A stretch of 64,000 bases of DNA from Arthrobacter sp. FW305-BF8 (GCF_021789315.1 NZ_CP084561.1:2914001-2978000), one strand, 5' to 3'. Counted from the first letter of the stretch, positions 8,218 through 18,004 are shown. Numbers and translations are program-made. The notes: generated from the sequence alone by a model not told the origin.

Positions 8218-9009
8218 TCAGGCCTGCTTGCGGATCAGCTTGAAGGTGGAAGCCTGCGCCACCGGGCGGATGACGATCTGGTCGAGGTTAACGTGGTGTG
8301 GTGCGCTTACGGCGTAGCGCACCACGTCGGCCACGTCCTCGGCGGTCAGCGGCTTCTCCACGCCCTGGTAGACCTTCCCGGCCGCCTGTGCGTCACCAAG
8401 CCGGTTGAGGGCAAACTCCTCGGTCTGGACCAGGCCGGGGGCGACCTCGATGACCCGGACGTTGTGATCGGCCTCTTCCAGCCGCAGCGCCCCGGTCAGG
8501 CCATGCTGGGCGAATTTGGCGGCGTTGTAGCCGCCCCCGCCCTCGTAGGCATCCAGCCCGGCCGTGGATGTCAGGTTCAGGACGGTGCCCTCGCCGTTCT
8601 CACGCAGCATTGGCAGGAAAGCGCGGGTGATCTTCATGGTGCCGAGGACGTTCACGCGGTACATCCACTCCCAGTCCTCGGTCACGGCCTGCCCTACACG
8701 GTCCGCTCCGCGGGCGCCGCCGGCGATGTTGACCAGCGTGTCGATCCCGCCAGCGGAGGTCACCTCTGCCAGCAGGCGGGCCACGTCCCCGTCCTCGGAA
8801 ATGTCGCCAGCGAGGGCGACGGCGCCGGTCTCGGCTTCGAGCGCGGCCAGCCGTTCCTGGCGGCGGGCGACGGCGTACACGGTCCAGCCGTCTGCACGGA
8901 GCGCGCGGACGGTGGCCTCGCCAATGCCGGAGCTGGCGCCGGTAACGAGGGCTGCCTTCCTGGGGGACTTGTTGGTGGACACGTCAGTGCTTGCGGAAAC
9001 CTCAGTCAT
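8218..9009 (-). CDS. SDR family NAD(P)-dependent oxidoreductase
   Basis: A 263-residue classical short-chain dehydrogenase with the nucleotide-binding T-G-A-S-S-G-I-G-E block at about 24-32, the N-I-A-G-G strand-4 motif, the catalytic Ser in L-T-S-T-A-G and Y-N-A-A-K as the Tyr/Lys pair. The Ala-Arg-Arg after the second beta strand suggests an NADP preference (inference). It resembles the YdfG/serine-3-dehydrogenase group. The substrate is unknown. A TAGGGT 6 bases before the ATG suggests a leaderless start. Confidence 0.88.
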   Translation of the reverse strand: MTEVSASTDVSTNKSPRKAALVTGASSGIGEATVRALRADGWTVYAVARRQERLAALEAETGAVALAGDISEDGDVARLLAEVTSAGGIDTLVNIAGGARGADRVGQAVTEDWEWMYRVNVLGTMKITRAFLPMLRENGEGTVLNLTSTAGLDAYEGGGGYNAAKFAQHGLTGALRLEEADHNVRVIEVAPGLVQTEEFALNRLGDAQAAGKVYQGVEKPLTAEDVADVVRYAVSAPHHVNLDQIVIRPVAQASTFKLIRKQA

Positions 9010-9015
9010 GGCACC

Positions 9016-9021
9016 ACCCTA
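9016..9021 (-). promoter_or_regulatory. -10 element TAGGGT, leaderless start
   Basis: On the minus strand TAGGGT is followed by six bases (GGTGCC) and the ATG at 9007-9009. No ribosome binding site is possible in that gap. Confidence 0.55.
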
Positions 9022-9069
9022 GCGCCAACCACAGGATGGGCCAGCCCAATGTTTACTTCCGCGAACCGC

Positions 9070-9453
9070 TTACTTTCCTGAACCCCGGGCTGCCAGGAAC
9101 TCCAACAGAACCCTGGCATGGTTCACCTCCGGATCCCGGGCCGCGTACAGCAGCGTTACCTTCCGGTGCCTCGCCGCCAGGTCCCGGAGCTGGTCCACCG
9201 CGGGATTGGCCGCCAGCTCGTCCTCATACTGGGCACGGAAGTCCTCGAACCGCTCCTGCATGTGGGCGAATTCCTGCCGCAGCGGCGGCGACGGCGCCAC
9301 TTCCTTGAGCCACAGCTCCAGCTGGGCCCTTTCCTTACTGACCCCGCGTGGCCAGAGCCTGTCCACCAGAACCCGGCAGCCGTCGTCGTCCGCGGGTTCC
9401 TCATAGATGCGTTTGATCGCAAAGGAAGCGTCTGCTGTGCCCATAGGCGGCAT
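9070..9453 (-). CDS. DUF488 family protein
   Basis: A protein of about 127 residues from the DUF488 family. The family core is plain: K-R-I-Y-E-E-P near the start, V-L-V-D-R-L-W-P-R-G-V-S-K, then a Leu-rich helix and L-L-Y-A-A-R-D near the C-terminus. I place the start at 9451-9453 because GGGAG is just upstream; the ATG at 9444 is an alternative. The longer frame to 9540 would overlap the valS start region and has no family support. Function is not established; some members are linked to nucleic-acid or stress contexts. Confidence 0.8.
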   Translation of the reverse strand: MPPMGTADASFAIKRIYEEPADDDGCRVLVDRLWPRGVSKERAQLELWLKEVAPSPPLRQEFAHMQERFEDFRAQYEDELAANPAVDQLRDLAARHRKVTLLYAARDPEVNHARVLLEFLAARGSGK

Positions 9454-9527
9454 GCTACTCCCGGCATCCGGCAGCAGGCACGCACCTCCCGGCAGGAAAC
9501 AAATGCCCGGCATGAAACAATTGGCCC

Positions 9528-12149
9528 ATGGCTGAATCAACGCAGGGTACAGACACGCCCGCCACCGCCCCCATCAACGTTCCCGACAAGCCGGCCCTCG
9601 AGGGCCTGGAAGCTGCCCTTACGCAGCGCTGGCTCGAGGAAGGAACCTACCGGTTCGACCCCGACACCACCCGGGAGCAGGTCTACTCGATCGACACTCC
9701 CCCGCCCACCGCTTCCGGTTCCCTCCACGTGGGCCACATGTTCTCCTTCACGCAGACCGACGTGCAGGCCCGCTACATGCGCATGACCGGCAAGAACGTC
9801 TTCTACCCGATGGGCTGGGACGACAACGGCCTGCCCACCGAGCGCCGCGTCCAGAACTACTACGGTGTCCGCTGCGATCCCGCCATTCCGTACAACCCGG
9901 ACTACCAGCCGCCGGCACAGCCGGCGAAGAACCAGCGGGACTTCGACGTCGTCTCCCGTCAGAACTTCATCGAACTCTGCGAGGAACTCGCGGTCGAGGA
10001 CGAGAAGGTCTTCGAGAACCTGTTCCAGACCCTTGGCCTGTCCGTTGACTGGAACCTCACCTACCGCACCATCGACGACACGTCCCGCGCTGTGTCCCAG
10101 CGCGCCTTCCTCGCGAACCTGTCCGCCGGCGACGCCTACATGGCCGAGGCCCCCACGCTCTGGGACGTCACCTTCCGCACCGCCGTGGCCCAGGCCGAAC
10201 TCGAGGACCGCGAGGTGCCGGGCGCGTACTACCGCTACCCGTTCTTCACCGCCGACGGCGAGAAGATCTTCATCGAGACCACCCGCCCCGAACTGCTCGC
10301 GGCCTGCGCCGCCCTGGTGGCAAACCCCGACGACGAGCGGTACCAGCCGCTGTTCGGCAAGACCGTGAAGTCCCCGCTGTTCGACGTCGAATTGGAGGTC
10401 AAGGCCCACCCGCTGGCCAAGGCGGACAAGGGCTCGGGCATCGCGATGGTCTGCACCTTCGGCGACCTTACCGACGTGACCTGGTGGCGCGAACTCCAGC
10501 TTCCCACCCGTGCGATCGTGGGCCGCGACGGCCGCATCCTCGCCGAGACCCCGGAGTGGATCACCACGGATGCCGGCCGCGAGGCCTACGCAGCGATCGC
10601 CGGCAAGACGGTCTTCTCGGCCAAGGAGGCAGTGGTGGAGCTGCTCACGGCCGCGGACCTGCTCGACGGCGAACCCAAGAAGATCACCCACCCGGTGAAC
10701 TTCTTCGAAAAGGGTGACAAGCCCCTCGAGGTGGTGACGTCCCGGCAGTGGTACATCCGCAACGGCGGCCGCGACGAGGACCGCCGTGAACGCCTGATCG
10801 GCCGCGGCAATGACATCGACTTCCACCCGTCCTTCATGCGCTCCCGCTACGAGAACTGGATTGCCGGCCTCAACGGGGACTGGCTGGTCTCCCGCCAGCG
10901 CTTCTTCGGCGTGCCGATCCCGGTCTGGTACCCGCTGGACGCCCAGGGCAACCCTGACTACGACAGCCCTGTCATCCCCTCGGACGAGTCACTGCCGGTG
11001 GACCCTGCGGCTGACGCCGCGCCCGGCTACGACGAATCGCAGCGCGACCAGCCCAACGGCTTCACCGGTGACGCTGACGTGCTGGACACCTGGGCCACCT
11101 CGTCCCTGACCCCGCAGATCGTGGGCGGCTGGAGCCGGGACGAGGACCTGTTCGCGAAGGTGTTCCCGTTCGATCTGCGCCCCCAGGGACACGACATCAT
11201 CCGCACCTGGCTGTTCTCCTCCGTCGTCCGTGCGGACGCCCTGCAGGACGTCGCGCCCTGGAAGCACGCGGCCATCTCCGGCTGGATCCTGGATCCGGAC
11301 CGCAAGAAGATGTCCAAATCCAAGGGCAACGTGGTGGTGCCGACGGACGTCCTGAACGAGTACGGCTCGGACGCTGTCCGCTACTGGGCTGCCTCCGCAC
11401 GCCTGGGCGCGGACACCGCCTACGAGATCGCGCAGATGAAGATCGGCCGGCGCCTGGCCATCAAGCTGCTGAACGCTTCGAAGTTCGTCCTGAACCTGGG
11501 TGCCACGGAGAATTCGGTGGTATCCACCGATCTGTCTGTCCTGACGAATCCCCTGGACCGTGCCCTGCTGGCCCAGCTCTCCGACGTCGTGGCCCAGGCC
11601 ACGAAGGCGTTCGACAACTACGACTACGCCCGGGCGCTGCAGATCAGCGAATCGTTCTTCTGGCAGTTCACTGACGACTACGTCGAGCTGATCAAGGACC
11701 GTGCCTACGGGGCCGCGGGCGAGACCGAGCAGGCTTCGGTACTCGCTGCCCTGGCCACCACGCTGGATTCGCTGCTGCGGCTGTTCGCACCGTTCCTGCC
11801 CTTCGCCACCGAAGAGGTCTGGGGTTGGTGGCGGGCCGGGTCCGTGCACCGCGCCGCGTGGCCGGCGCCGCTGGAGATCACCGACGGCGACACCGGCATG
11901 CTCGGCACCGTGGGCATTGCGCTCAGCGGCATCCGGAAGGCCAAGTCCGAGGCCAAGGTCAAGCAGCGCACCGAGGTCCTGTCGGCGACGATCACGGCGA
12001 CGGAGTCGCTCGTAGCCCAGCTTCAGGCAGGCCTTGGAGACCTCAAGGCAGCGGCCAACGCGCAGGAGATCACCCTCAACACCGGCGAGGGCGAGCTTAC
12101 CGTGAGCGATGTTGAACTGGCCCCGGCCGAGGAGCCAGCGCAGGCCTGA
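9528..12149 (+). CDS. valS: valyl-tRNA synthetase
   Basis: Charges tRNA-Val with valine and edits Thr-tRNA-Val. The 873-residue protein has the class I H-V-G-H signature at about 67-70, the CP1 editing domain, the H-D-I-I-R-T-W block and K-M-S-K-S near 594-598, then the anticodon-binding domain. The C-terminus has only a short tail and not the long coiled-coil arm of the E. coli enzyme, which fits the archaeal-like ValRS subtype found in many actinobacteria. The start is 74 bases from the divergent DUF488 gene, leaving no room for a T-box. A strong intrinsic terminator follows the stop. Confidence 0.97.
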   Translation: MAESTQGTDTPATAPINVPDKPALEGLEAALTQRWLEEGTYRFDPDTTREQVYSIDTPPPTASGSLHVGHMFSFTQTDVQARYMRMTGKNVFYPMGWDDNGLPTERRVQNYYGVRCDPAIPYNPDYQPPAQPAKNQRDFDVVSRQNFIELCEELAVEDEKVFENLFQTLGLSVDWNLTYRTIDDTSRAVSQRAFLANLSAGDAYMAEAPTLWDVTFRTAVAQAELEDREVPGAYYRYPFFTADGEKIFIETTRPELLAACAALVANPDDERYQPLFGKTVKSPLFDVELEVKAHPLAKADKGSGIAMVCTFGDLTDVTWWRELQLPTRAIVGRDGRILAETPEWITTDAGREAYAAIAGKTVFSAKEAVVELLTAADLLDGEPKKITHPVNFFEKGDKPLEVVTSRQWYIRNGGRDEDRRERLIGRGNDIDFHPSFMRSRYENWIAGLNGDWLVSRQRFFGVPIPVWYPLDAQGNPDYDSPVIPSDESLPVDPAADAAPGYDESQRDQPNGFTGDADVLDTWATSSLTPQIVGGWSRDEDLFAKVFPFDLRPQGHDIIRTWLFSSVVRADALQDVAPWKHAAISGWILDPDRKKMSKSKGNVVVPTDVLNEYGSDAVRYWAASARLGADTAYEIAQMKIGRRLAIKLLNASKFVLNLGATENSVVSTDLSVLTNPLDRALLAQLSDVVAQATKAFDNYDYARALQISESFFWQFTDDYVELIKDRAYGAAGETEQASVLAALATTLDSLLRLFAPFLPFATEEVWGWWRAGSVHRAAWPAPLEITDGDTGMLGTVGIALSGIRKAKSEAKVKQRTEVLSATITATESLVAQLQAGLGDLKAAANAQEITLNTGEGELTVSDVELAPAEEPAQA

Positions 12150-12155
12150 TGCGAC

Positions 12156-12197
12156 GTGAGCCCGGAGCATTCCGGGCTCACCGGCCTATTTTTGGGC
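12156..12197 (+). terminator. intrinsic terminator of valS
   Basis: A perfect 11-bp stem (GTGAGCCCGGA with TCCGGGCTCAC, loop GCAT) lies 6 bases after the valS stop and is followed by CCTATTTTTGG. Confidence 0.9.
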
Positions 12198-12220
12198 ACC
12201 GCCCTATTTCGGGCAAAGGG

Positions 12221-12262
12221 GAAGCCCCATCAGCGTTTTGCCGTTGGTGGGGCTTCGACTTT
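12221..12262 (+). terminator. second hairpin downstream of valS
   Basis: A 15-bp stem with wobble pairs (12221-12235 with 12242-12256), a TTTTGC loop and a trailing GACTTTT. It may be a backup terminator for valS. Confidence 0.65.
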
Positions 12263-12506
12263 TCGGCTGTCTGGTGACATCTTTGACAGTCTGGCAAGAT
12301 CCTTAGAATTTCAGGTCTTCCTACCTTGTCACCGGTAGCCTGCTTCTAACTTTGCCGAAGGCTGCGTTGGAAGCATGTCACTGAATCTTTGGTTCCTGCG
12401 TCTCACTTCTTTCGAAGTGGGTAAGAACTATCTTTGTCCTCCTCTTGCGGATGCGCAAGAGCCCCGGCGGAACTACTCTCATGTAGTTCAGCCGGGGCTC
12501 AAACGG
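12263..12506 (+). ncRNA. candidate small RNA in an AT-richer intergenic stretch
   Basis: This non-coding stretch is clearly AT-richer than its surroundings. It has TTGACA at 12283-12288 and TAGAAT at 12304-12309 (15-base spacer, which is short), then two small tetraloop hairpins (CACTTC-TTTC-GAAGTG near 12411-12426 and CTCTTGCG-GATG-CGCAAGAG at 12442-12461) and ends in the strong stem at 12459-12500. There is no convincing ORF. I infer a possible small RNA of about 190 nt; it matches no RNA family I recognise. Confidence 0.3.
12459..12500. terminator. bidirectional terminator hairpin after the DsbA-like gene
   Basis: GAGCCCCGGC pairs with GCCGGGGCTC, and inside it AACTAC pairs with GTAGTT around a TCTCAT loop. 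It begins 7 bases after the stop of the minus-strand gene at 12507. Confidence 0.85.
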
Positions 12507-13121
12507 TCAGTCGAAGGCAGGGCTTTCAGTCCGGCTGCGCTTGATCTCAAAGAAGTGCGGGTACGACGCCAGCGTGACCGACGCATCCCAGATCTTCCCG
12601 GCTTCCTCCCCGCGCGGAATGCGGGTGAGGACGGGCCCGAAGAACGCGGTGCCGTTAAAGGCGACCACGGGGGTTCCGACGTCCTGGCCCACCAGGGAGA
12701 TGCCCTTTTCATGGCTCTCGCGCAGCTGCGGATCGTACTCGTCCGAGCCGGCGGCTGCTGCCAGCCCGGCGGGGAGGCCGCAGTCGGCCAGTGCCTTGCT
12801 GATGACGATCGAGAAGTCCTTCTGCCCGCCGTCGTGGATCTGTGAACCCATGGCGTCGTACAGCGGCTTGACCACGTGGTCGCCGTGCTGTTCCTGTGCG
12901 GCGATGATGACCCTGACAGGCCCCCAGGCCTTGTCCATGGCCTCGCGGTACTTGGGATCGAGGTCGCGGCCTTCGTTCAGCACGGACAGGCTCATGACGT
13001 GCCACTCCGTCTGGATGTCGCGGACGCCTTCCACCTCGCCGATCCAGCGGGACGTGATCCAGGCGAACGGGCAGAGGGGGTCGAACCAGAAGTCAGCCTT
13101 ATTTGGGGCGGTTTCAGACAC
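12507..13121 (-). CDS. DsbA-fold protein of the mycothiol-dependent Rv2466c type
   Basis: A 204-residue thioredoxin/DsbA-fold protein without signal peptide. It resembles Rv2466c of M. tuberculosis, a mycothiol-dependent oxidoreductase: the N-terminal W-F-D-P-L-C-P block, H-V-M-S-L-S-V-L-N, W-G-P-V-R-V, V-G-T-P-V-V-A-F-N-G and A-S-Y-P-H-F-F-E-I-K-R-S-R-T are all in place. The active site is C-P-F-A at 17-20, not C-P-W-C, so the resolving cysteine is missing and a monothiol mechanism through mycothiol is implied. The start is the GTG at 13119-13121 with GAGGAG 7 bases upstream; the longer in-frame ATG at 13178 lacks a ribosome binding site. Confidence 0.9.
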   Translation of the reverse strand: MSETAPNKADFWFDPLCPFAWITSRWIGEVEGVRDIQTEWHVMSLSVLNEGRDLDPKYREAMDKAWGPVRVIIAAQEQHGDHVVKPLYDAMGSQIHDGGQKDFSIVISKALADCGLPAGLAAAAGSDEYDPQLRESHEKGISLVGQDVGTPVVAFNGTAFFGPVLTRIPRGEEAGKIWDASVTLASYPHFFEIKRSRTESPAFD

Positions 13122-13249
13122 AGCAAATCTCCTCAGGGAAGTCTTCGGGGTGTGGCGTGTGGCGCGCCGCAGAGCCATACTCGCAGGGCGCGCTTAAGGG
13201 ACAGCGATGGATCGGGCCGTTTTATTCCGGCCCGGCGGATGGAAGCCGG

Positions 13250-14536
<1,287 letters not shown>

Positions 14537-14661
14537 ATGTGAACCCCTTAGTATCTTGCCGCAAGGGCAGCTTTGCACCGGTTGAATCTAACCATGGCCG
14601 GGATCCGGCAATGATTTACATCCACTCTAGGTCACATTCGGCCCGAGGGGTGGAAACCGGG

Positions 14662-14697
14662 CGCCGGTGCGGTTCAAAAATCTAAACCGCACCGGCG
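14662..14697 (-). terminator. terminator hairpin between clpP2 and clpX
   Basis: A perfect 13-bp stem (14662-14674 with 14685-14697) with a 10-base AT-rich loop lies 53 bases after the clpP2 stop. It should separate the clpP operon from clpX transcription. Confidence 0.8.
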
Positions 14698-14749
14698 TCC
14701 GTTACTGCTGTTTACGCGTGTGTCCGCATTTAGCGGGCAGGCGCCTGTT

Positions 14750-15409
14750 TTACCGGGCGAGTGCCTGCGGCTTGATCTTGCGGGAATCAAGGACCTGGTC
14801 GATCAGGCCGTAATCCTGAGCCTCGGCCGCGGTGAGGATCTTGTCGCGCTCGATGTCATTGTTGACCTGTTCCGGCGTCCGGCCGGAGTGCTTGGCCAGG
14901 GTCTCCTCCAGCCAGGTCCGCATGCGCATGACTTCGGCCGCCTGGATCTCCAGGTCGGATGCCTGTCCGCCCTGGCCGCCGGACAGCGCCGGCTGGTGGA
15001 TCAGGACGCGGGCGTTGGGCAGCGCCAGGCGCTTGCCCGGCGTTCCCGCTGCCAGCAGCACGGCCGCTGCACTTGCGGCCTGGCCCAGGCACACGGTCTG
15101 GATTTCAGGGCGGATGTACTGCATGGTGTCGTAGATCGCGGTCATGGCCGTGAAGGAGCCGCCCGGCGAGTTGATGTACAGGGTAATGTCGCGGTCCGGG
15201 TCCGTGGACTCGAGCACCAGCAGCTGCGCCATGATGTCATCGGCAGAGGCGTCATCCACCTGCACTCCAAGGAAGATGATCCGGTCCTCGAAGAGCTTGG
15301 TGTAGGGATCCTGGCGCTTGAAGCCATACGGCGTGCGCTCCTCGAACTGCGGCAGGACGTAGCGGCTTGTCGGCAGGTTACCGGCAGACGATCCGAAATT
15401 GTAGTTCAT
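14750..15409 (-). CDS. clpP2: ATP-dependent Clp protease proteolytic subunit 2
   Basis: Serine peptidase subunit of the mixed ClpP1P2 tetradecamer of actinobacteria. The 219-residue protein has catalytic Ser113 in G-Q-A-A-S-A-A-A, His138 in L-I-H-Q-P and the substrate-strand motif S-P-G-G-S at 81-85. The ATG at 15407-15409 is preferred over the one at 15415 because AGGAG is 8 bases from it and only 2 from the other. It is 39 bases downstream of clpP1 and cotranscribed with it. ClpP2 normally docks the ClpX/ClpC ATPases. Confidence 0.97.
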   Translation of the reverse strand: MNYNFGSSAGNLPTSRYVLPQFEERTPYGFKRQDPYTKLFEDRIIFLGVQVDDASADDIMAQLLVLESTDPDRDITLYINSPGGSFTAMTAIYDTMQYIRPEIQTVCLGQAASAAAVLLAAGTPGKRLALPNARVLIHQPALSGGQGGQASDLEIQAAEVMRMRTWLEETLAKHSGRTPEQVNNDIERDKILTAAEAQDYGLIDQVLDSRKIKPQALAR

Positions 15410-15448
15410 GTTCATTGCTCCTGGATTCAGTTCTGTCTTGGTGCCGGT

Positions 15449-16090
15449 TTAGCTCTGGCCGTTGGATGACGCGTTCTGGGTTCCGCCGCCGCCCGCGACC
15501 GATCCTGCGTGTGCCGAGATCTTGTCGAAGAAGCCGTATTCCAGCGCCTCGGTGGCCGTGAACCACTTGTCGCGGTCGTTGTCCTTGAGGATGGTTTCCA
15601 CGGTCTGTCCGGTCTGGTCCGCCGTGAGCTCAGCCATGACCTTCTTCATGTGGAGGATCAGCTCGGCCTGGATCTTGATGTCCGAAGCCGTGCCGCCGAT
15701 GCCGCCGGAGGGCTGGTGCATCAGGATGCGGGCGTTCGGGGTGGCGTAGCGCTTGCCCTTGGTGCCGGAGGACAGCAGGAACTGTCCCATGGAGGCCGCC
15801 AGGCCGGTGGCGACGGTAACGACATCGTTGGGGATGAACTGCATGGTGTCGTAGATGGCCATGCCGGCGGTCACCGAGCCGCCGGGCGAGTTGATGTAGA
15901 GGTAGATGTCCTTGTTGGGATCCTCGGCGGAAAGCAGCAGCAGCTGTGAGCAGATGGCGTTCGCGTTCTCGTCGCGGACCTCGGAGCCAAGCCAGATGAT
16001 GCGCTCTTTCAGCAGGCGGTTGTAGATGTAGTTGTCCTGGGCTGCAGGATCGACGGTTGCCATGCGGGGGGCCGCTGCTTGCTGTGACAT
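15449..16090 (-). CDS. clpP1: ATP-dependent Clp protease proteolytic subunit 1
   Basis: First gene of the clpP1-clpP2 operon. The 213-residue peptidase subunit has the catalytic Ser100 in A-T-G-L-A-A-S-M-G-Q, His125 in L-M-H-Q-P and an Asp near 174. The C-terminus ends in a Gly/Ser/Asn-rich tail (after about 193) that is not part of the fold. AGAGG precedes the start by 9 bases. The leader carries a 13-bp tandem duplication (16118-16143) and a ClgR-like operator (16199-16216), suggesting activation by the stress regulator ClgR, as known for this operon in other actinobacteria. Confidence 0.97.
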   Translation of the reverse strand: MSQQAAAPRMATVDPAAQDNYIYNRLLKERIIWLGSEVRDENANAICSQLLLLSAEDPNKDIYLYINSPGGSVTAGMAIYDTMQFIPNDVVTVATGLAASMGQFLLSSGTKGKRYATPNARILMHQPSGGIGGTASDIKIQAELILHMKKVMAELTADQTGQTVETILKDNDRDKWFTATEALEYGFFDKISAHAGSVAGGGGTQNASSNGQS

Positions 16091-16117
16091 TTGTACTTAC
16101 CTCTCGCTGGTGACGGT

Positions 16118-16143
16118 GACATCACTGAACGACATCACTGAAC
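16118..16143. repeat. perfect 13-bp tandem duplication in the clpP1 leader
   Basis: GACATCACTGAAC occurs twice in direct succession (16118-16130, 16131-16143), 28 to 53 bases before the clpP1 start. Confidence 0.9.
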
Positions 16144-16198
16144 TTCACTACTTGGACACTAACCGCTTTCGGAGCGGATTTGTTCGTCGGAATCGCGC

Positions 16199-16216
16199 TG
16201 TTCGCTGACGGCGCAC
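16199..16216. promoter_or_regulatory. ClgR-like operator upstream of clpP1
   Basis: TGTTCGCTGACGGCGCAC fits the ClgR consensus as I remember it from corynebacteria (CGC and GCG halves five bases apart with the central A) at all but one position. It lies about 110 bases before clpP1. Confidence 0.5.
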
Positions 16217-16254
16217 GATTGCCAGCGGGAGCTGTACACCGGCCGTTAACGCGC

Positions 16255-16284
16255 CAGCCCCCGGATCCGAGGACCCGGGGGCTG
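16255..16284 (-). terminator. terminator of tig
   Basis: CAGCCCCCGG (16255-16264) pairs perfectly with CCGGGGGCTG (16275-16284). It lies 23 bases after the tig stop, between tig and the clpP operon. Confidence 0.8.
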
Positions 16285-16306
16285 ACGCCGCTGATGCGTG
16301 GTGCTG

Positions 16307-17698
16307 CTAGAACTTCACGGCCGCGGGATCGTTGTTCGCGACGGTCTCGCCGGCTGCCTCTTCAGCTTCGGTTTCTGCTTCGGCTTCGACGGCCGGAGCC
16401 TCTTCGCCGCCGGGGCGGACGAAGTCGCTGAGGTCAACCTTGTTGCCCTCGGAGTCGGTGACCTCGGCCTGGCCCAGGACGACGGCCAGCGCCTTGCGGC
16501 GGCGGACCTCGGAGACCATCATGGGAACCTGGCCGCTCTGGTCGATGATCTGGGCGAACTGGTTCGGGTCCATGCCGTACTGGCTGGCGGTGGTGACGAT
16601 GTAGTCGATCAGCTCGTTCTGGCTGACGCCCACTTCTTCCTTCTCGGCGATGGCGTCGAGGATGATCTCGTTCTGGAAGGCGCGCTCGGTGTTGGCCTTG
16701 ACCTCGGCGCGGTGCTCTTCGGTGTCGTGCTCGCCTTCACCGTGGGAGTTCTCGGCCTTGAAGTGCTGCTCGAGCTGCTCTTCGACGACGGACTCCGGAA
16801 CGGGAACCTCAACCAGCTCAACGAGCTTGTCCAGGACCTTGTCGCGTGCCTCGACGCCCTGCTCGACGACCTTGGAGTCGGCGGCCTGCTTGGCGAGGTC
16901 CTCGCGCAGTTCGGCCAGCGTGTCGAATTCGGACGCCAGCTGGGCGAAGTCGTCGTTCGCCTCGGGCAGCTCGCGCTCCTTGACGGACTTGACGACAACC
17001 TTGACCTGCGCGGCTTCGCCGGCGTGGTCGCCGCCCACCAGGGTGGTGTCGAAGATGGCGTCCTCGTCAGCGCTCAGGCCGGTGACGGCCTCGTCCATGC
17101 CCTCGAGCATGGTGCCGGCGCCAACCTGGTAGGACAGCCCTGAAGCGGAGTCCACCTCGGCGCCGTCGATGCTCGCCGTGATGTCGATGCTCAGGAAGTC
17201 GCCGTCAGCTGCCGGGCGGTCCACGGACTTGAGCGTGCCGAAGCGGCCGCGCAGTTCGTCCAGGGCCTTGTCGACGTCTGCGTCGGAGGACTCTGCCGCG
17301 GCAACCTCAACCTTGATGCCGGCGTAGTCGGGCAGTTCGATCTCGGGGCGGACGTCAACCTCCGCCTGGAACTTCAGCTCACCATCGGTGGCGGAAGGAT
17401 CCGGAACCTCGGTGATCTCAACCTCGGGACGGCTCAGGGGGTGGATGCCGGACTCCTGGACTGCAGCCTGGTACCAGCCGTTGAGGCCTTCGTTGATGGC
17501 GGTCTCCAGGACGTAGCCGCGGCCGACGCGCTGGTCGATCAGCTTGGCGGGAACCTTGCCCTTACGGAAGCCAGGGACCTGGATCTGCGAAGCAACAGTC
17601 TTGTATGCCTCGTCGATGCTGGGCTTCAATTCCTCAAAGGGGACCTCAACATTGAGCTTGACCCGCGTGGGGGTGAGGTTCTCGACAGCGCTCTTCAC
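16307..17698 (-). CDS. tig: trigger factor, ribosome-bound chaperone and peptidyl-prolyl isomerase
   Basis: Binds nascent chains at the ribosome exit tunnel. The 463-residue protein has the N-terminal ribosome-binding domain with a version of the signature loop (G-F-R-K-G-K-V-P near 44-51), an FKBP-like domain around 150-240 and the helical C-terminal chaperone domain, ending in an acidic Ala/Glu tail (from about 430) common in actinobacterial trigger factors. It precedes clpP1-clpP2-clpX, the usual arrangement, but the terminator at 16255-16284 and the clpP1 promoter region separate them. Confidence 0.97.
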   Translation of the reverse strand: MKSAVENLTPTRVKLNVEVPFEELKPSIDEAYKTVASQIQVPGFRKGKVPAKLIDQRVGRGYVLETAINEGLNGWYQAAVQESGIHPLSRPEVEITEVPDPSATDGELKFQAEVDVRPEIELPDYAGIKVEVAAAESSDADVDKALDELRGRFGTLKSVDRPAADGDFLSIDITASIDGAEVDSASGLSYQVGAGTMLEGMDEAVTGLSADEDAIFDTTLVGGDHAGEAAQVKVVVKSVKERELPEANDDFAQLASEFDTLAELREDLAKQAADSKVVEQGVEARDKVLDKLVELVEVPVPESVVEEQLEQHFKAENSHGEGEHDTEEHRAEVKANTERAFQNEIILDAIAEKEEVGVSQNELIDYIVTTASQYGMDPNQFAQIIDQSGQVPMMVSEVRRRKALAVVLGQAEVTDSEGNKVDLSDFVRPGGEEAPAVEAEAETEAEEAAGETVANNDPAAVKF

Positions 17699-17777
17699 GG
17701 TCTAAGTACTCCTGGTTTTGTTGGATGGGTTCTGCAAACGCGTTGTTGTGACCAGGCCTGGGGCCCGGGCCGCAGAG

Positions 17778-17852
17778 TCGGGGTGACAGGATTTGAACCT
17801 GCGACTTCCTGCTCCCAAAGCAGGTGCTCTAGCCAAGCTGAGCTACACCCCG
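17778..17852 (-). tRNA. tRNA-Pro (anticodon TGG)
   Basis: A 75-base cloverleaf: acceptor CGGGGTG with CACCCCG, anticodon loop TTTGGGA giving TGG, and T-loop TTCAAAT. The CCA end is not encoded. A TAGACT just upstream on the minus strand (about 17868-17873) may be its -10 element. Confidence 0.95.
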
Positions 17853-17897
17853 TAATGCACAGGACAGTCTACGTTCATCCCCGCCGTGATTGCACAT

Positions 17898-17927
17898 TTG
17901 ACAGTTGGGACATGAATTAGGTTTAGT
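17898..17927 (+). promoter_or_regulatory. possible promoter of tRNA-Gly
   Basis: TTGACA at 17898-17903 is followed after 17-18 bases by TTTAGT-like sequence, in a short AT-rich stretch about 80 bases before tRNA-Gly. The -35 is perfect and the -10 is weak. Confidence 0.4.
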
Positions 17928-18004
17928 TATATCCGGCTTGAACAGCCGCCGAAGAAAAGCCCAAGGCCCGCGCCCCCAAAAGCCGGCGCCGCAACGCTTT
18001 CCTC

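Noticed and set aside
12156..12338. 60-codon frame after valS
   Set aside because: It begins inside the valS terminator stem, has no ribosome binding site, and covers hairpins.
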